The notes under the pieces: model-generated
Told to the model about the DNA's origin: nothing
Databases searched by the model: none
What the model saw: only the letters and a program-made list of their open reading frames with translations
Made by a program: the position numbers and the translations under genes
In this document: positions 31,591 through 43,769 of the stretch, one piece after another
Numbering within the stretch: position 1 is the first letter of the stretch
Layout of the letters: each line of letters starts with the position of its first letter
Origin: Porphyra umbilicalis
Lineage: Eukaryota > Rhodophyta > Bangiophyceae > Bangiales > Bangiaceae
NCBI GenBank assembly: GCA_002049455.2
Contig: KV918844.1
Span: 186,001 to 250,000 of the forward strand
DNA: 64,000 bases
Direction: 5' to 3'

Positions 31591-32320
31591 GCGCACGACG
31601 CCGCCGCAACCGACTGTGCGGCGGAAAAAGGCGGCGCGGCCGCGGCGGGCACCGCCATCAGGGGCGGGGCAGCAAAGAATCTGCCGGTAGGGCGGTGGCC
31701 ACGACGTAGAGGGTCGTGCGCGTGAGATACGGGGAGGTGGGGAGGGGATCGGCGTCGGTGGGAGGCCACCGGCGGGGTCGAGACCGCCAGCGAGAGGCGA
31801 CAGCGGCAACCGGCACAGGGTGGCGGTCGTGGCCGCACAGAGAACAGAAGGCGTACAGGGGGTCAAAATCCCCCCCGCGCCACCCCCCGAAAGGTGGATC
31901 TCACTCATTAAAACCTCTGGGGGCGTTGCATGTTCAGGCCCACCAGAGACGGACACAAACGTGCTCGATGCCAAATGTCTCACTATAGAAAGAACTACCA
32001 ACTCGCAAGCTTTCAGTCTATGCGCGCTGTTCCGGTGTGTGGACTGCTTTTTGGAGCTTTGTCGTGGGCGCACAAAAAGTAGGGTGCGGATTTTGTGGTA
32101 CTTTTTTCGCCCTCGTTGACGCCGTGCTTTCACTGTGCGCCTGTGAGGCTTGCTTGACCCAGGGAAAGTAGTAAGCATGTACACGACGAGCCTTACAGCC
32201 AGTCAGGAGTCGAAATTGAGCGTTAGGAAACCGCTGGCGGGCGGGACCAAAAGTGAAGCGCCGGCCCTTGGACATGCCGGATCGTTGCATGTCACTCGTC
32301 TGTCGCACAGATTATGAAGC
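31591..32320. other. no gene recognised
   Basis: Composition falls from GC-rich to balanced. No repeat structure or motif is seen. Confidence 0.3.
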
Positions 32321-34304
32321 GGGGGGCTACTGTGAGATTGCATGAGCCCGCCTTTTTTTTGGTCTCATGCACGCCAGCCGGCCTGATCCGGGTCACTGGC
32401 CCGCCCCTATGATCAGCTTGATCCACCAGAATTGTGCACGAGGATGCAGCGGCGGCCAGCCCTGCGTTCGTCTGCATTCTCGCCCTCCCATTGCAGGTAT
32501 CGGCCTGTAGGCCGAGCGCGTGCGTTCTCCTGCCCACGCCGTGCCCACAGGTTTGCTCCTTCCCCCCCCCCCCCCCCCCCCCACATCCCCCCACCGCCTC
32601 CCTCTGCCCGCTCCGCGCGGAGTCAGAATGACGCGCAAGCGTTCTCCCCGTGAGCGTGGAGTGGCCCCGCCTGCGGGCCGGAGCGCCAAGCGTACCCGTG
32701 CGCTCCGTGTTCTCCACATCAGTGCCGCCTTCATTGTACTGTGTGTGCGTGCTTTTTTCCAGCGTGAGTTTGTAACTGGCCGTGCCATCAAGCGTCGCCA
32801 GGTGGCAAAGCGCACTGCAGAGGCTACGGGGATGAGTCTGTCTGTCATTACGCAACTTACCGAGAGCGGGTGTGATGAGCTGCCTGTTGATGGCGCTCCC
32901 GAGACCCGCCACTCAAATAGGCGGGTCCCCCCCGAGGAGCTGGCGAGGGTGCGGCCCGCAATCTACGAGCAATATCAAATTCAAATGTTGCCTACTTTGG
33001 ATAGCACCCTGGAGCATCTCAACGCTCCAGAGGACGTAGCTCGTGGCGCGGGCGTTGCTCCGGAATGTGGTGCCTGTGGGTCCGAGGGTGCCTCGGCTGG
33101 GCCCGGCGGTGCGGGGGGGGGGGGGGCAGCGCGGGTGACTCGGCCAATGGGGGAAGGGCTCCTTATGTGTGGTCGCGTGCAACCCTGCACCGAGCGATGC
33201 AAGATATCGGCTTTTCCTTCAGTCGTGGACCCAACCATCATGACGTGGCTCGCGAAAAGCCGTCGGTGCGGAAGCAGCGGAACAACTTCATCGACACGGT
33301 ACGCAAGTATCGAGAGGCGGATCGGACGATCTACTACACGGACGAAATCTGGCTCAACAAGAACATGTCGACTTACCGCAGCTGGAATGACGGAAGAACC
33401 GACGCTTCACATAAGGTGCCATCTGGAAAGGGCGCACGAATCATCGCCGCGCACGTCGGATCGCGTAAGGACAGACTTGTCGACGGCGCTTCGTGGGTCT
33501 TCATTGACAGCGAGAAGTCGTCTGACTACCACTCCGAAATGAACTCTACCTCCTGCCTGCAGTGGCTCGAGGATTCGGTACAACCGAAGATCCGGGGTGG
33601 GGTCCTCGTCATCGATCGGGCACCTTACCATCTTGTGCGTAATGAAGCTACTCGGCCGGCGGCAAGTAAGTTCCGCAAGGCGGAGTTCGCCGATTGGCTC
33701 GAGAAGCACAACCTCGTACTACCCTAGTGGGGGCCCACCTGGCGGACTACTTCTACGCGGGCAGTGCTGAAGCAGCGAGCGGACCAGAATCGACCTACCC
33801 CGCGCTACCTCGTCCAGGACTTGGCCTCCCGGTTTGGGGTCACAATTCTGATTTCACCGGTGGCGCATCCAGAGCTCAACCCCATCGAGATGGTGTGGGG
33901 AACGGTCAAGATGTCGCTGAAGCGGGCCAACGTGACATTCTCCATCGCGACGCTTCGGAGCATGGCGGTGGTTGAGTTTGTGAAAATCACCGGGGAGGTC
34001 TGGGCCCGGTATGAGGAGCACGCGATCAAGGAAGAGACCTACTATCGGGCTGTCGACGCTGTGTGTGCCGAGGTAGAGGCCGCGTTTGCTGATGACCGGG
34101 ACGATGACGAGATGGAGGGAAGTGACTGGGGGGGGATAGCGAGGGCGAGGGGGGTGACATGTCTGAGTAGGCGCATTGTACCCTGCACGTCATCTGAACG
34201 TTGCTTTCTTGTCGGTCTGGCTCGGATGTAAGGTGAACGATGGATGCGACAGGTCCTCCGATGCGGATCCCAAAATAAAGCCTTGATCTCAAAGTAGCAC
34301 CCCA
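32321..34304. mobile_element. Tc1/mariner-IS630-like element, limits approximate
   Basis: The transposase lies between two imperfect inverted ends. The left is GGGGGCTACTGTGAGAT near 32322. The right is ATCTCAAAGTAGCACCCC near 34287-34304. A TA target duplication could not be fixed, so the limits are tentative. Confidence 0.45.
32628..34231 (+). pseudogene. Tc1/mariner-IS630-like transposase, broken
   Basis: This is a DDE transposase. The ATG at 32628 starts a basic N-terminal part with a helix-turn-helix look (GRAIKRRQVAKRTAEATG). The catalytic part is in another frame after a G14 run at 33113-33126: SRATLHRAMQDIGFSF, YYTDEIWLNKNM (first Asp, 33341), VIDRAPYH (second Asp, 33614-33616), then HPELNPIEMVWG (Glu, 33887-33889). 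Between the second Asp and the Glu are 90 codons including a TAG at 33725-33727, far more than the 34-39 of classical Tc1/mariner. The Glu helix and the tail (VEFVKITGEVWARYEEHA) are intact. The breaks are the frame change at the G-run and the TAG. Confidence 0.75.
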
Positions 34305-36479
34305 TCAATTTGAACAGACTGTATTTATCATCTGGATCATTGTTGCAACGGCTATTGCTGAGCTGGAAACTGGACGCAGCGCTTCACCAGTGTCGCGCGA
34401 CCCACGCGCATTCAGGCGCTTCTCGCATTCACAGCCCCTTTTTGTCGGAGTACCGCCGGAACTCCTATATCCGTCACCTGAGAGACGTTGGCTCCCGGAG
34501 GTTCATTTCCGACACTCCCACGTCGCTTTTGGGACAGATTTTAGTGCATGAGATATACCTTTAGTTGGCGCTTTGGCGCAGCGTAACCGGCCGGCGGGTG
34601 GCCGCTGCCCCCGTCTGTTTGGTCTGCTCTGGAACCGTTCGCTTTAAATTACCGCACTTCATTGGCTACAGCGGACAATTCTCGTATGCGATTGGACAGT
34701 GTGTAACGTCAGCAGCAGCCTGTTATCTTAGGAACTTCATTGTAAGGCTTTTAAGACAAGCAGTTCTGGGGTCAAATGACCGATCTCTTGTCCAAGCATT
34801 GTTAACAATGAGATGATATGGCCACATTCACGCCACGTTGCACAACGTGTCCTATTCAGCACCAGAATCCGGATGTAATGCTGATCCCCGAATTTTGTCC
34901 TGGTGGACAGAGACTGACTTGCGGACCGACTCTCTCCACCAATCAGATGCGCCCCTGGAACTGACTTGGTGCTCCTAATTGCCTACATGTGCCCATGCAG
35001 CCTGGAAATCAACATCAGCTCCTCTTCTTTTCTGCACTTCTGGCGAGGAGACAGTAGAAAATCTCATTACCTCGCGTGGGCAGCTTGCTCCGTGCCAAGA
35101 AAAGCGGATCAAGCGGCAACAAACAGTGAGTTCTGCTCGATGCAGGGTCCTGGCACAGAATGCGGGCTTTCTATTGGCTTCGATGCCTTCTTATTGTCGT
35201 TTTAAACCAATAGAGTGCTCTTATTCACAGTCAATCTCTGTTTCTGTCCCCCAGGACAAAATTCGGGGATCAGCAATAACACCACTTTTTAGACGAAGAA
35301 GCCCTTTTGTTGTTCGGGCCATGGAAGTAGAACTACCTACTCTATTTTGGCTTCCGCTGACCAAGAATAGCTGTGCGGCTATCGCTCTTCTATTTCGAGT
35401 CGGAATAGCTTTTAGTGTAGCCGAGGCTATCTCACGGGAGCCTCTGATTGGCCCATGTAATGGATCAACGACCCGTTTCACAGCAAATAGTAGCACGTGG
35501 CTGAAACGTGTGCGCCACGACTGCAAGATTGACTGCCAGTTACTTCTCTGCAGAGATGGTCGCTGTTCCGGAACGTCCGAAGGAGCTGTCGTACATGGCA
35601 ATGGTCCTACAGCGACGCCCTTATAGGCGTGGACGTCATCAAGCGCTGCACATTTTGACCTGTTTCTTTGTCCGTCTGCCGACGAGTGTTCTCTGCGCCT
35701 TCGTTATGGATGATACGGCTGCTCACCACTGTTGTCAACTGCCGCTGCAGTGAATCAAGTCCTGGCTGAAAAATATCGTCATGATCGGGCCAAGAAAGGA
35801 CGACGTGTAAGGGATCCTGCAGGTACTTAGACTCATGACAGCAAAGCAGCCAACCGCTGACGTACATGTGGCTGTCTAAGGACGCGGACTTGGTTCTAGA
35901 ATAGAATAGCCTGTAGATAGAGCCTGAGTTGTTGACAATGCTCTCATGCCCAGATCCATACGAGACTCAAGAAACGAGCATGCGACAGGCACGTGACATG
36001 AACCCAGGGCAAGCTAGAACGAACTCACAAAGTTTAGAAACGAGTATTGTTGGGATGTATTTCGTTTCGGTAAATGATGGATGAAAGTGGCCATTCTGGG
36101 CACGATCGACATGCTTGCTGGGTGTCCCACAGCTTGAAAAGAGGGATATAAGACATGTATGATTTCTGGTACATTGAAATCTGTGCACACGATACAGGCC
36201 TGGCAAGACTCATGCGGGGCCAATCAATAAACAGATCGTTCGACTCAGCCCGATTCTAGCAAAACAAGAACGAGTGTGCTCGAAGAATGCGGATTCAGTT
36301 TGTTTCCCAGTCGGAAGGCCACGCTGGCAAAGGGTGTTCGATCTCTGGGATTCTAGGTTGGCCAAACAAAACGCGTTCCGATGCGGCAGGCGTGCTGTTG
36401 GCGGGTTGGGAGTATGCGCATTGCGCGCGAGTCCGGGAGGGGATGGCGCTGTCGGCGCGGCGCACGGCCGCGCCCGCGG
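34305..36479. other. no gene recognised; contains an inverted repeat
   Basis: This is 2.2 kb of near-balanced composition, unlike the GC-rich surroundings, with only short frames. The inverted repeat at 34880-35274 is listed separately. The composition suggests old transposon sequence. Confidence 0.35.
34880..35274. repeat. inverted repeat with 24-bp perfect core arms
   Basis: The core arm starting GCTGATCCCCGAATTTTG (34880-34903) recurs inverted at 35251-35274. Weaker similarity extends the arms to about 45-50 bp. It may be a miniature inverted-repeat element or a foldback structure. Confidence 0.7.
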
Positions 36480-36960
36480 CGACAGCTTCAGTGGCCTTCG
36501 GCGGCAGTGGCGTTCCGCACGGCGGGCGGCCTGGCTGGGCAGCGCGCCCCCGCCACAGCGGGCAGCCTGGATGGCCGGCGCGCCCCCACGCGTACTGCAG
36601 CCCCGGTGGGGGGCGAGGCCAGACACGGTGGACAGCTTCGTTGGGCTGCGTGCCCTGGCACAGCGGGCAGCCTCCTTGGGCAGCGCGCCCCCGGCACGGC
36701 GGGCAGCCTGGCTGGGCGGCGCGCCCCCGCGGCGGGCATCCTGGCTGGGCGACACGCCCCCGCGGCGGGCAGCCTAGCTGGGCGGCGTGCCCTCGGAACG
36801 GCGCGCAGACTGGCTGGGCGGCGCGCCCCCGCGCGGCGGGCACCCTCGTTGGGGGCCGCGTCCCCGCGGCGGGTAGCCTGGCTGGGCGGCATGCCCTTTG
36901 AATGGCGCGTGTACTGGCTGGGCGGCGCGCCTCCGCGCGGCGGGCACCCTCATTTGGAGG
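36480..36960 (+). repeat. imperfect GC-rich tandem array, 36-42 bp unit
   Basis: Units contain GGCAGCCTGGCTGGGC and GGCGCGCCCCCGC. One frame reads as a repeating GGQPGWAARPRH peptide, but the array is open in other frames and on the other strand, so I do not call a gene. Confidence 0.6.
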
Positions 36961-37503
36961 CGCGCCCCCGGCGCCACGGCTGCGGGGGTTCCCTTGGTGC
37001 CCTGAGGCAGCTCCCCAATGCGGGCGCCACGGGGGGCCGATGTGGCCACTCTGCCGCCGGGTGGAGCGGCCGTGGCCGCCGGACGCCGCTCGTCGGGCGG
37101 ACGGGCGGGGGGGGTGGAGGTCCTTAGTCTTCCGTTCTGCCGGACAGCTTTTTTTCCCGCCGTGTCAGGCATTCCTGTATGTCGCTGTCGGCGGCAGGGC
37201 GGACAGGGTGCGACGTGCAGAGGGGAGAGAGGCGGACAATTGTGGGTTATGGTGAAGCTCAGGGGGAAACTCCGCGGCGCGCCCAGCGTGGAGGTAGTGG
37301 GGAAGGCGACTGCGGACGGCTCTGACATCGACCGGCCCCCTGCGCGCACTAAGTCGCTAGTAACGGTATGCACCGACATGGGCGTGGACACAAGTGTAAG
37401 AAAAAAAAAAACCGAAGAGAGATGAAAAAAATACCTTTCGTTGTCATCGAACTGCTGTCACATGGAGTTGCGGCACAGAGAACAAAGCAACACACTCGAT
37501 ACT
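36961..37503. other. no gene recognised
   Basis: This is the transition from the tandem array to the 3' side of the Myb/SANT pseudogene. An A11 run lies near 37401. Confidence 0.3.
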
Positions 37504-38760
37504 CTACTCAGTGTCCGTGATGGTCGTCGTCGTCGTATCTGACTCGCTGCTGTGCTCGAGACCGCGGGTGGTCTCGAGTGGTTTGTTCAGAGCCGCAGAG
37601 GCGGCCAGCTGCTTTGCGGCTTGGGTTTTTCGGCCGCGCTGGTTGTCGCCCCCCCCGCTGCGCTGCGTCGCGGACGCCGCCTGCGTCGCCGCCATGTCCG
37701 CCAGAGCCGTGGCAGCTGCAGTGGTATCTGCTGCCACAGACGCCGCCGGTGGCTCCTCCCCCGGCGGCGAGTTGGCACCGGCCGCTGAGGCGGGCGCCGG
37801 CGGCGCCGACGACGTCGCATCAGCAGGGATTGCGGAGACTTCCAGGGCGGCCACGCTGTCGTCAACCTCGACAACGAGCACATCCGTCACAGGCTTGGTC
37901 TTGGCAAGCTTTGGTGGGGTATGCTTTGGTGGGGTAGGCGGCGCAGGTTTCTCCGGCAGGCCGGCACTTGCCATCATCCTCTACATCACAGCTCGGTGAT
38001 ACTTGGCCGCCTCCGGGGTGTTACGCATTGCAGGAGAGTCGAAAAAGCACAGCGCGGTGCGCTCTTTCTGCGCCGCCGTCAGCTTGTCCACAGCCGCCGT
38101 ACTCGCCTTGACCTCCCTCTCCATGACCGCGTCCTCGGACCTCATCAGCTTGGCGGTCTTAAAGCCTCACGGTCGGCGCTGATAGCCCTTGTTGCGCGTA
38201 CTTGGGCTGCTCGTACTGCCGCTCTCGGCGTCCTCGTCCGAAGAATCATCCATGTGCACTGTCAGGTCGTCCGTGGTGTTTGCAGCGCCGCTGAACTTGT
38301 CCAACGTGCGGAGCACCCGCCAGCATGCCACCCACTTGCAATGCGCGAGCTTGGCCTTCCGTTTTGCCGCCTTGCCCTTGCGCTTGTCCTGCTCCCTTTC
38401 GTTGCGGATGGACTCGTAGATGTCGAGCGAGCAGTACCGTGTGACGGCCCCACTGATGATGTCCTCCTTCGACAAGTTGCCAGAAATTTGCATGTTCTTG
38501 ACCGCCAGGTAGTGGGAGGTACAGGTGCTCACCCTCTTGCGAATCTTCTTGAACTGCCTCTCGAGCACGCTCACGTTGCGCTCGACGCGCAAAAGAACCT
38601 CCTCGGTCATCAACTCCGTCCACTTCTTGTGCACAGCCGCCCACAGCTCGTCCTTGGACCGCCCGGTGGCCATGACAGGATCACCGCTCACCTTCAGGTA
38701 CGCGGTCCTCATCAGTCCACCCCAGGCTAGACCCCATTGACTTCGGCAGGTTGTAGTTTA
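37504..38760 (-). pseudogene. Harbinger Myb/SANT-like protein remnant
   Basis: The minus strand reads LGWTDEDRV at the start of the SANT-like block. A frame change near 38725 follows, then AYLKVSGDPV, WTELMTEEVLLRVE, HYLAVKNMQISGNLSKEDI, and HCKWVACWRVLRTLDKFSGAA. An acidic stretch (DDSSDEDAESGS) and a C-terminal helical part complete it. The frame is cut by TGA at 38167-38169 and TAG at 37981-37983, and it resumes in frame after each until TAG/TGA-type termination near 37504. It aligns well with the third copy at 62964-64000 (KASTDALSAL versus KASTAAVDKL; FFDSPAMRNTPEA versus FFNSAEMRDTPEA). No transposase or terminal repeats are seen nearby, so it is an orphan remnant. Confidence 0.72.
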
Positions 38761-40498
38761 CTGCCGGAACAGGGAGGGTGGGTAAAGGAGACCTTGGTGG
38801 TGAGGCTGGCGGTGAGCAGGCAGTGAGGGAGGCGTGGGGCGCTGCGCGGCTGCATAGCACGCGGCGGGCGGGGGTGGCCCCCGTCCATTGCGCCGTGGTC
38901 GCAAGGACCAATACAGCCACAGGACCGGGGGCGGGAGCAGTGGCGGGTTGGCACGCACGGTTCAGGAGGAGGTGGGGGCGGGGGGGGGGGGCCGTGCGCG
39001 ATCCCGTGGTCGTACGGTCCCGTACAGGTGCAGGGCGGAGAGGGCGAGGCGGCCAAGTGACCGTTGCGGAGCCGTTGCGCTCGGCGCCGGCGCGTGTCGC
39101 CGGCGCCTTTAACACGCGTCATACGAGTGGTAAGGGTGGGCGGGAAGGGTGAGCGGGGAGCAGAGACGGGATGGCAAACGGCGTGCACGCGTGCGAGAGA
39201 GGGTCCTGCGATCGTCCACGCCGGCGCGCGTGCGCAAATAGACGAGGCACGTCGCCTCCTCCCACAGAATCTCACAAGCTGTCTAACGGCAAGCCGGTGT
39301 GCGTAGTTCTCCTCAGTCTGACCCGCCCACAGAGGCCCTGACAGCTGAAAACTGGTCACCCACGGAGACCGACCGGCGCACAGCCAGGCGGTCGCCCCAC
39401 GTCGAGCACGTCCGCAGCGACAGAGTGTCCGCGCTACCAATCTGTCACGAGCCGGTGGGACGAGTCAGTGGGACCCGCCACCACAGCCTGATCACGCCGA
39501 TCCGTTTGTAAGGCGGGGACCATACGCATGCGCGCCACATACGCTGGACGGCTGGGGGGCCGCGTGGCCCGCGTCGGATGGCTGAGGGGCCGCCCGGCCC
39601 GCGTCGGACGGCCGAGGGGCCGCCCGGCCCACGTCGGACGGCTGAGGGACCGCGCAACGCACGTCCTTGGCCTCAGAGGCCGCGAAGCGGCCCCTGCCGA
39701 GCCGCAGCGGAGAAATGGGTCACGCCTCCAGAGCCAGGGAAGGCCCTGGCGCGGGGGCGGTTCCAACCACATTCAGATAATGGAACGTCACGTGACCGCG
39801 TGGCCGTCCGTTCGCTGGCGCCGCCGTGTCCACTAATTGCGTATGGCCATCTGCAGTCTCCGTTGGACCGCTCACGCGCGATCTGGTGCGATGACGCGGA
39901 CCGATTTTCAGTAAAATAGATGATGTCGGACCGATCCGGGCTGTACATGTCGTGGACTGTTCTTCGAAAGTACGCACATTGACGAAAAAAAATGCGATCC
40001 ACGCTGGCGGATCTGCTTCTTTCAATTGTACAGCCAATCACAGCCGGTCGCTCGAGACTGGACGGTTTTAAAACGACTCCCAAGTGTGTGCACGGCGACA
40101 GTGTCTGACCTGTTTACATCTCGCGACAAGCCTGCCGCACGATGTGGATCGCGGGACTGACCGCACCTAATGGCCGGGTGGCCCACCTGGCTGTCCACCG
40201 CACTCTGAGTGCCCCGATGCAACCGGTTCGCATTCAACAGGACTCAGCGCGAGGAGATCAGACGCTGGCCGGCGCCGCTGAAGCTTTTGTTCGCCCAGTT
40301 TGTGTTGTGGCCGTGCCAGGTGTCGGCCCAGTCGTCTCTTGGAATCCCCTTTTGTTCGAAGTTGTCATTGGTATTGACAGATGCAACCGCCATTTCTACC
40401 ACTTAATGGGGACGTGGCGATTCCGCTGCGACCTTTGGACACGGTTTGTGAGCACTTTTTCAGGGGCTTCGTGTCATTAGCCGTTGATGAAGATCCTT
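38761..40498. other. no gene recognised; short 30-33 bp tandem repeat
   Basis: A small tandem array at about 39555-39650 repeats GGGGCCGCCCGGCCC with GTCGGACGGCTGA. The remainder is balanced composition with short frames only. Confidence 0.35.
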
Positions 40499-40631
40499 TA
40501 TTGTGCTTCTCACAAAAACTGGATCCGCAACATCCGCTTCAGCATCATGAACCGCCCCCTGAGCCAATGAAACAGTGATTTTGCAACGGAAGCTGATGCA
40601 CCGTGGTCCAGTTTTTGTGAGAAGCACAATA
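40499..40631. repeat. 133-bp miniature element with 25-bp perfect terminal inverted repeats
   Basis: The left arm starts TATTGTGCTTCTCACAAAAA (40499-40523). The right arm (40607-40631) is its exact complement. The outermost TA may be a target duplication, which would fit a Tc1/mariner-type MITE. There is no coding capacity. Confidence 0.75.
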
Positions 40632-41541
40632 GCACTCCTTCTCTTTCTATCGGATTTTGTCTACCAGAATGGGGCTGCATACAACCCAGCAATGTTGACC
40701 CCATTCAGACCGCCTTGTGGCTCGCTTCGGACGGGTCTATCCCCACCTACATCGCGCATGGCCCCAAAGAGGGCCCCCAGAATGGGCTTTCCATTGAGCG
40801 TGCCACACGTTGCGCCTCTACAGCCGTTATTTCAACAATCCCGTACTCCAACTGTTGTAGAAGAGTTCCGAATCAGCCTCTACGACCCCGCAGTGGCCGA
40901 TTTGGAACACATCCGCAATACTTGAGAGTGCGGGACTATTTATAGAAATACCAAGGAGCCACATGGTCCTGGAAAGGATGCAGAAGGCGTCATTCAGGGT
41001 GTCAAACTCACGGGAAGAGGGGGTAGGATCGAAGCAGTAGGTGTCTACCGGCGCCTGCGGCGAAAGAGGTGGTCACATGAGTTTCGCAGTAGGACGACGA
41101 GCACGGGCTTCTGAGGCCTGTGGAGGGCGGCTGGCTGAAATGAAGACAGGGACGTGGCTCCTGATACTAACAAATAATTCAAAGCCGTATGTCCGGGCTT
41201 AACTGGGCGAGCCCTCGCCGCCGGACGTCGAACGCGCCGCGACGGCCGAGCGCGACGAGGCCACGGCCGTCCACGCCCCCTCCTCTTGCCTGTCCTCGTG
41301 CCGCCGCCGCCTACTTCCCGCCACGCACAGCGGGCGCGTCCGCCGCAGCTCCGCGCCGAAATGGGGGCGGTGACGGCGGCGTTGTTCGACGGTGCCCGCC
41401 GCTGGCCGCACCTCTGCTGGCCGCCCGCCAACCACCGGCGCACGTGTCGGACGCAAACGCCCCCGCGGACGGCCCCACGGTGGCGGAGTAGCCGCGCGGC
41501 CGCAGCCGCCGCGGCCATGCCCGCAAACCGTCGCCCGCCGC
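40632..41541. other. no gene recognised
   Basis: Balanced sequence to about 41160, then a GC-rich block with open frames on both strands. Confidence 0.3.
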
Positions 41542-41940
41542 CTACGGCAGTGGCACCGTCACCCGCGCGCGCGCGCGCGAGCGCCCCGCCCCCTTCCTCC
41601 CCCGTCCCCTCCCCGTTCCGCCCCACCCTTCCCCTTCCCTCCCCCGCCCCCTTCTCCTCGCTGCCCGTCGCGGGCCGCCAACCGTCGCCACGCCTGCGGC
41701 GCCGCCAACTGCAGCTGGCATCTGCGAGCCCACCTCGGCCGACCGCCACGTCTGCTGGGAGCCCACTTCGGTGGCTGACGCCAACTCTGCCCGCGCGCGC
41801 GAGCCGCGGCCATTAGGGACGCGTGCGGTGGCGACGACCGACATGATGGCAATCGCAACCCCGTACACGGCCGCCGCCGCCGCCGCCTTTCCCACCAGCA
41901 CGAGCCGCCGCGCACGCGTGCGGCGCCTGCGCCTCCCCAC
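41542..41940 (-). CDS. possible N-terminal exon of a membrane protein
   Basis: The minus-strand frame starts with a very basic stretch (MGRRRRRTRARR). A strong hydrophobic segment follows (VYGVAIAIMSVVATA within residues 18-42), then GC-biased Ala/Gly/Arg-rich sequence. The pattern matches an N-terminal signal anchor and resembles the layout of the protein encoded at 54412. The downstream part is low complexity with a CGCGCGCG run at 41567-41580. It may be one exon of an unrecognised gene. Confidence 0.3.
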   Translation of the reverse strand: MGRRRRRTRARRLVLVGKAAAAAAVYGVAIAIMSVVATARVPNGRGSRARAELASATEVGSQQTWRSAEVGSQMPAAVGGAAGVATVGGPRRAARRRGRGREGEGWGGTGRGRGRKGAGRSRARARVTVPLP

Positions 41941-42116
41941 ACCGTGGGGGCGTCCCCCGATGGGGTCGGAGGTGGCTGCACCGCGGTCCGCAGCTCGCGT
42001 CGCCAGCCGCTACCGGCGGCGCTGCCGCCAGTCGGCCTCCAGGCCCAGACGGGGCGGTGGCGGCTGACGGGCACGCCCGCGGCGCGCGCGCCAGCCAGCC
42101 AACAGCCCTGCAGGTC

Positions 42117-42320
42117 GCGGACCCAAACGTCCAAACCGTGGCGGGGGTGCCAAAGGTGGGTGCCGGGGCGGGCGCGCCAAAAGCGGGCGTCGAGGCGGGC
42201 GTGCCAAACGTCGGCACCACAGCGGGCGTGCAAAACGTGGGCGCCGCGACGGGGGTGGTAAACGTCGGCGCCGCCGCTGGCAAACCAACCGTTGGTGCCG
42301 CAACGGGGGCGCCAGAACGC
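42117..42320. repeat. 30-bp tandem repeat encoding a 10-residue repeat on either strand
   Basis: Seven or so imperfect 30-bp units. The plus strand reads GVPNVGTTA-type decapeptides, the minus strand PTFGTPA(V/S)-type decapeptides. Either could be coding; both frames are open. Confidence 0.6.
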
Positions 42321-43769
42321 CGGCACCGCCGCGGGCGTGCCAACGGCGGGCGCTGCGCACCCCTAGTTAAGGCCCAGTGTCGGGGCTCCTCAGAATTTCT
42401 CAGCGTCTCATTCGCTGCAGCGTCAATTTCAGCTTGCCATTGGCAGATGCATGTGCGTCAGCACCGTTCAATGGAATGTTGTAGATTCCGCTGCTTTTTC
42501 TATTGAAAGGAAACGTGTCGTATGTTATATTCTCCTGTGGCCACTCTGACCAGTGTCGAAGATGACAGAATGTTGGTCGCCTCTCGTCGATGGCGACCCG
42601 TTTTTCTCATCTTTGGAGGGCAAATGCGCGCTTTTACCGTCCCGACACGGCCGCTTGGCTCCAGTCGCACAACACCAAAACGGGTGTCCAGGCCTCTGCT
42701 CCCTCTCTGCAACCGCTCTCCTCGTCCAACCCACCTCCTCGGCTCCTCTTTCCTGCCCGCGGGGATGCCTCCCCCCCCGTTCCGGGGGCCGCCCGCCCGT
42801 CGGTATCAGCCACACTCCTGTACACACGGTACTGCTGTGCGCGCACACGCCTCTCGCCTCGGTCGGTGCCTCCGAGCTACGTTTTGCTTCTGTGGTCGTG
42901 CACCCCCCCCTCCCACATGAGGCCACACATCTCCTCCCCCCACATGAGGCCATACACCCCCCCCCGCCTGCGGCCACTCAACGCCCTCCCCGATGGGGGT
43001 TTCCACCACCCTCCCCCCCACCCCCGTTTGGCGAGCCCCCCCCCCACGTGTCCATACCTTTCGTCGTTGGGGTCCCCCACTACTCATCGGCGGTCTTGCT
43101 GCAGCTCATCTTCAACGTCCTGGCGTTGCTCACCCTCCTCTCGTCAACGGTGCTGGTCATCCACTCGTCGACCAAGCCCGCCTGCGTGCCCTTGAGGCCG
43201 GGCACCTCCTACACCTCGTCCGCGCCGGTGGTCACCTCGTCGCCGCCGCTCACCATCTCCGCAGTAATGCTGATGTTGGCTGACTCTCCGAGAACTCGGC
43301 CTTTATCTCGACCTCCTTGCCGTTCATCGTCTCGATGCTGCTGGCGATCACCCCCCCGCTGACAGTCCCGCCGCAGCCGCTCTCCTCCCTCCTCGTGTCG
43401 GCACTCGTGGGGTCGGCCGTGTGATTGACCTCTTCAAGGCGGCAGGTCGGCCGCGTCGAGGTCTGTCACGGGGGGCATTGCACGGGGTGGGGGTGGAGGG
43501 GTCGCCGTGGGTATGCCAAGAAGCTGGGATGGCTTTTATCTGGTGCTTGTTTTCGTTGGATTTTCTTTCTCCTGTGGCTGTCGGTCGGCTGTGGACCACT
43601 GCCATTATTTTCTTCTGTGTAGCTCCCATGGGCATGTGGAATGTTTTCGGTGGTGCGTGTCTGCGTGTACTCAGTAGGTGTCACTCTTTGCTTATCACAC
43701 GCCGCCCTCATGCACAACACCCTTAGCTCGGTACGTACGAATCGTCCGCTCTGCCTCTGCAAACAAATC
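42321..43769. other. no gene recognised
   Basis: Pyrimidine-rich and GC-rich sequence with a short 24-bp tandem repeat near 42915-42965 (CCCCACATGAGGCCA type). Minus-strand frames at 43090-43360 have acidic, protein-like pieces but no recognised motif. Confidence 0.3.
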
